This document shows, piece by piece, positions 24,942-27,862 of a DNA stretch of 27,862 nucleotides. This stretch comes from ZC4RG17 sp036259475. Its GTDB lineage: Bacteria; Actinomycetota; Acidimicrobiia; Spongiisociales; ZC4RG35. The stretch lies in the NCBI GenBank assembly GCA_036259475.1, contig DATABS010000019.1, positions 1 through 27,862 on the forward strand. The letters run 5' to 3'. A program made the translations under genes and the position numbers. Each line of letters opens with the position of its first letter. Within the stretch, counting starts at the first letter, position 1. Below the pieces are notes generated by a model. That model was not told where the DNA came from. It ran no database searches and saw only the letters and a program-made list of their open reading frames with translations.

Positions 24942-25922
24942 TCATATCCGCCCACCGCTACGGAGAAGGCCAACGATCTCCTCGGCCGCCAGTCGGTGGA
25001 GGCTCGAAAGGGCCTGGGCCGAGACTCCCGCCACGTGCGGTGTCTGGATGACGTCGGGTCGACCCGAGAGTACGTCGTTGTCTGGATCTGGCGGCTCGGG
25101 ATCACGGACGTCGAGGGCGGCAACGGACACGATCCCGGCATCGAGGGCATCGGCCAGATCAGCCTCGACGATCAGGGCCCCCCGTCCGACATTGACCACG
25201 ATCAAGCCGGGCCGGGCGCCGGCGAGGAGGCTTCCGTTGACGATGCCTCTGGTAGAGGGATTCAGCGAGGCGGTGAGGATCAGGGCGTCTGATTCGGCGA
25301 CGAGACGGTCGAGTGGCACGTGCGACAGGTCCGGCTCGGCGGTTTCCGGGCGTCGGTAGGTGGCGAGCGTGCGCATCCCGAAGGCCCGGGCCCGGGCGGC
25401 GACGGCTCGCCCGATCGGACCGGCGCCGAGGATACCGACGGTGCTGCCTGCGAGACGGGGGATGGATCGGAACTCGGGATGCTGCTCGAGATCCCATCGT
25501 CCCGCCCGCGCCTCGGAGGTCATGGCGGGAAGCCGCCGCCAGGCGGCGAGGAGGAGGGTCATGGCATGGTCGGCGACGTCGACGGTCCCGGCCCGGATGT
25601 TCGTCACCGGGATGCCGGCCCGGCCCGCCGCCTCGAGATCCACGGCGTCCATGCCGGCGCTGTAGCAGAGGATCCCGACGCATCGCTTCAGCTGGTCTAT
25701 GTGTTCAGCCTTGAGTCGGTCGATACTGCTCACCACCACCACGTCGGCGGCCGCCAGAGCGCGGTCGCGCGTCGCCCGATCGGGCGGGGTCAAGAGATCG
25801 GCGCCGAGGGCGGCCAGGGTGGTCCGCTCCTCGTCGTAGTTCCAGTCGTGGATCCATGTGATGGGATCGAAGAGAAGGACCTGCGGTGCTCGGGAAGGCG
25901 GGGGATTGGATGAAGCGGTCAT
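24942..25922 (-). CDS. D-isomer-specific 2-hydroxyacid dehydrogenase
   Basis: NAD(P)-dependent oxidoreductase converting 2-oxo acids and D-2-hydroxy acids, cytoplasmic, 326 aa. Seen: the nucleotide loop GAGPIG (166-171), the catalytic triad Arg247 (NVGRGA), Glu276 (DPEPPD) and His296 (TPHVAG), and the N-terminal substrate domain with YSAGMDAVD. All catalytic residues are present. Tyr189-Arg190 follow the second strand where an acidic residue would favour NAD, so NADP is possible. ATG 25922 has AGGA about 6 bases upstream. It is divergent from the family-5 binding protein (135 bp) and precedes the MFS exporter. With the E1 and aminotransferase it fits a 2-oxo acid network (inference). Confidence 0.88.
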   Translation of the reverse strand: MTASSNPPPSRAPQVLLFDPITWIHDWNYDEERTTLAALGADLLTPPDRATRDRALAAADVVVVSSIDRLKAEHIDQLKRCVGILCYSAGMDAVDLEAAGRAGIPVTNIRAGTVDVADHAMTLLLAAWRRLPAMTSEARAGRWDLEQHPEFRSIPRLAGSTVGILGAGPIGRAVAARARAFGMRTLATYRRPETAEPDLSHVPLDRLVAESDALILTASLNPSTRGIVNGSLLAGARPGLIVVNVGRGALIVEADLADALDAGIVSVAALDVRDPEPPDPDNDVLSGRPDVIQTPHVAGVSAQALSSLHRLAAEEIVGLLRSGGRI

Positions 25923-25981
25923 GGCAGTCCTGTCGATTGTGGTCAGGGACTCGTCCGAATGAGCGTCAAATCACAAAAGTC

Positions 25982-26008
25982 TTGACAAACAAGTTATAGC
26001 TGATCAGC
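25982..26008. promoter_or_regulatory. Divergent control region with consensus TTGACA and palindrome
   Basis: TTGACA (25982-25987) is a perfect -35 for the plus-strand binding protein; the hexamer 17 bp later (CAGCAT, 26005-26010) is a poor -10. GCTGATCAGC (25999-26008) is a perfect 10-bp palindrome overlapping that position, and CTTG-ACAAA-CAAG (25981-25993) is another small repeat. TTATAGC (25994-26000) also occurs in the divergent region at 2859-2865. It may be an activator- or repressor-controlled promoter. Confidence 0.38.
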
Positions 26009-26057
26009 ATGCGCCCACGACCGTCGCTGTGGCGGGTCCGGACCACGGAGGAGATCA

Positions 26058-27818
26058 ATGAAACAAGTCTTGAACGTTAGGTGGCTGGCGCTCGTTCTCG
26101 CCCTTGCACTCGCCCTGGCGGCCTGCGCCACACCCGACCCCGATGCGGGGAGCACCACCACCGCGATCTCGGGTGGCGACACCACCAGCACAACCGAAGC
26201 CCCGACGACCGAAACGACGTCGGGTGAGACAACCACCCCGCCGACCGAGCCCGAGGGTCGCACGACCCTCAACGTGGTCATCCCCACCGACCCCGTGGCG
26301 TTGAACCCGTACCCGGAGACCGCTGGCAACAGGGCGGTGGTACTCATGGCCATGTTCCTGCCACTGATCCAGGTGGACAACGAGCAGAACATCTACTCGG
26401 ACATCCTGGACTCATGGGAGGTCTCTGACGATGCGACCACGATCACCCTCACGGTGGCCGACGGGCTCCAGTGGAGCGACGGGACGCCGATCACTTCAGC
26501 AGACGTCGCCCTGTCCCTTCGTCACCATCTCGACACACGGATCAGCACGTTGGGGGGCCGTCTGGCGGGAGTCGCCGGCGTGACCGAGTACACCGAGGGC
26601 AACGCCGACTCGATATCCGGCATCGAGACGCCCGATGATTCGACGGTGGTGATAACCCTTGAGAACCCGGACGCTGCCTGGCTTCCGAACTGGGCATCGT
26701 TGACCCGGCTCAATTCGATGTTCCCAGCTCACATCCTGGGCGACGTGCCTCCCGAGGACATCCCCACCCACGAGTACTTTGAGACATTCCCCGTCGTGAG
26801 TGGTGCATACAAGTTCGTCGAGTACGTCCCCGACCAGTACGTAGAGCTGGAGGCCAATGAGAACTTCTCGCTGGGCACTCCCGGTTTCGAGCAGGTCTTC
26901 TTCAAGATCATCACCGAGGCAGAGGCCCGGCTGGCCCAGCTCCAGACCGGTGAAATCCAGTATGTCGATGGAGTCGGTGCCGCTGACATCGAGCGCTTGG
27001 AGGCGATCGAGGGGATCACCGTCGAGACGGCGGAGGGACTCAACCCCAACGTGATCGGATTCAACGATCAGTCGCCAGCGTTCGAGGACCCGCGGGTGAA
27101 GCAGGCGCTGGTGTTGGCCATCGACCGGGAGGGGCTGTGTGAACAGGTGTTCCTCGGCTACTGCTCGGTGTCGGACGTCAACGTCCGGCTCGTCGGCGAC
27201 CAGGTGGCCTGGGCCGTGCCGACCGTCGAGGACGGGATGATCGACTACAGCTTCGATCCGGATCGGGCCAGGCAACTCCTGGACGAGGCCGGGTGGGACG
27301 AGTCGACGACCCTCAACCTGTGGCTGATGTCGCAGGCCGCGCCGGAGCCGGTCATCCAAGCGATCAACATCATGCAGGCTCAATGGGCCGATGTCGGTGT
27401 GAACGTCGAGATAACGAACGTCGACGTTCCTACCTTGCTAGACAATCTTGGCGGGGTGGAACTCAATACCGACGTGCACATGTTCTGGAATGCAGGAGCC
27501 GTTTTCACCCTGGATCCGAGCTCCGTTCAGCCGTACAACCAGTGTGCGACGGTGTACCCGAACGGGCCGAATCTGACCCACTACTGCGATGAGTCGACTG
27601 ACGGCCTGTGGGCCGAAGCGCGACTATCGGCGGATCAGGCTGAGCGCGCCCCCCTGTACCACGAGATATTCCTGGCCGAGAATAAGAATCCCAACAACCT
27701 TCACTTCGCAGTCCTCGACAACATCGTCGCTTACGACAGCCGCCTCCAGGGTGTCAAGGTCCAGGGCGACCACTGGCAGACGTATTGGAACATCGGCGAG
27801 TGGACCTGGGAGGAGTAG
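26058..27818 (+). CDS. ABC importer substrate-binding lipoprotein, family 5 (peptide/nickel type)
   Basis: 586 aa, normal for SBP_bac_5 (DppA/OppA-like). The signal peptide ends ALAAC, so Cys23 is lipidated. A Thr/Pro-rich spacer runs to about residue 70. The family pattern follows: TLNVVIPTDPVALNPYPETAG, VSDDATTITLTVADGLQWSDGTPITSADVALS, FEDPRVKQALVLAIDREGLCEQVFLG, YSFDPDRARQLLDEAGWDES, and the final WQTYWNIGEWTW. A GGAGGAG site precedes the ATG. Such proteins bind peptides, opines, glutathione or metal chelates. Permease and ATPase genes would be expected beyond the window's right edge. A hairpin lies 21-44 bp after the stop. Confidence 0.9.
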   Translation: MKQVLNVRWLALVLALALALAACATPDPDAGSTTTAISGGDTTSTTEAPTTETTSGETTTPPTEPEGRTTLNVVIPTDPVALNPYPETAGNRAVVLMAMFLPLIQVDNEQNIYSDILDSWEVSDDATTITLTVADGLQWSDGTPITSADVALSLRHHLDTRISTLGGRLAGVAGVTEYTEGNADSISGIETPDDSTVVITLENPDAAWLPNWASLTRLNSMFPAHILGDVPPEDIPTHEYFETFPVVSGAYKFVEYVPDQYVELEANENFSLGTPGFEQVFFKIITEAEARLAQLQTGEIQYVDGVGAADIERLEAIEGITVETAEGLNPNVIGFNDQSPAFEDPRVKQALVLAIDREGLCEQVFLGYCSVSDVNVRLVGDQVAWAVPTVEDGMIDYSFDPDRARQLLDEAGWDESTTLNLWLMSQAAPEPVIQAINIMQAQWADVGVNVEITNVDVPTLLDNLGGVELNTDVHMFWNAGAVFTLDPSSVQPYNQCATVYPNGPNLTHYCDESTDGLWAEARLSADQAERAPLYHEIFLAENKNPNNLHFAVLDNIVAYDSRLQGVKVQGDHWQTYWNIGEWTWEE

Positions 27819-27838
27819 ACCCATTCGGACGGATGGTG

Positions 27839-27862
27839 GTGACCGGATCGTGGTCCGGTCAC
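27839..27862 (+). terminator. Hairpin after the family-5 binding protein
   Basis: GTGACCGGA (27839-27847), loop TCGTGG, and TCCGGTCAC (27854-27862) form a perfect 9-bp stem ending exactly at the window edge. Whether a T-run follows cannot be seen. It could be a terminator, or an intercistronic stem that stabilises the lipoprotein mRNA relative to the permease genes, as is common in binding-protein operons. Confidence 0.45.

Overview
The window looks like chromosome of a high-GC actinobacterium, possibly Acidimicrobiia-like. The evidence is strong G/C bias at third codon positions, frequent GTG and TTG starts, many 4-base ATGA gene overlaps, two starts with no Shine-Dalgarno site and a TANNNT box just upstream, and four lipoproteins with long Thr/Ala/Glu-rich spacers after the lipidated Cys. 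The taxon is inferred; there is no rRNA or other marker gene. I saw no tRNA, rRNA, CRISPR array, transposase or integrase.

Layout. (A) 20-4871: an importer of the NMT1/SsuA/TauA class (ATPase, permease, lipoprotein on the minus strand) faces a fumarylacetoacetate-hydrolase-fold enzyme and an ACMSD-type amidohydrolase on the plus strand. This reads as an uptake-and-breakdown unit for a small, probably cyclic or aromatic, acid. (B) 4900-9307: two PadR-regulated modules in series. The first is PadR plus a polytopic membrane protein with a permease-prefix-like N-terminus. The second is PadR, an ABC exporter ATPase, an ABC-2 permease and a small membrane protein. An identical 16-bp element lies upstream of both padR genes. 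(C) 9422-14944: DUF1801 protein, a short UvrA-like ATPase coupled to a frameshifted PPOX-type flavoprotein gene, a COG4315 lipoprotein, a pterin-dehydratase-like/VOC fusion and a RidA-family protein. (D) 14961-18745: a second NMT1-type importer operon whose last gene encodes a binding-protein fold with no signal peptide. (E) 19060-27862: SDR, class V aminotransferase, AceE-type thiamine-diphosphate E1, MFS_3 exporter, D-2-hydroxyacid dehydrogenase and a family-5 (peptide-type) binding lipoprotein whose permeases probably lie beyond the window edge.

How it works together. Regions A, D and E are scavenging functions: three binding-protein importers next to enzymes for 2-oxo acids, 2-hydroxy acids, amines and ring-cleavage-like products. 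The most unusual unit is the coupled aminotransferase and AceE-like E1 (19914-23350). It resembles in logic the Pseudomonas mdeAB pairing of a PLP enzyme with an E1, but the E1 lacks the N-terminal region that binds E2 in E. coli AceE, and no E2 or E3 gene is nearby. Other points of note are the leaderless binding-protein homologue in region D, the shared PadR element, the degenerate pterin-dehydratase domain, and two reading-frame anomalies (second PadR, PPOX gene). All functional assignments come from reading the translated sequence; no database search was run.
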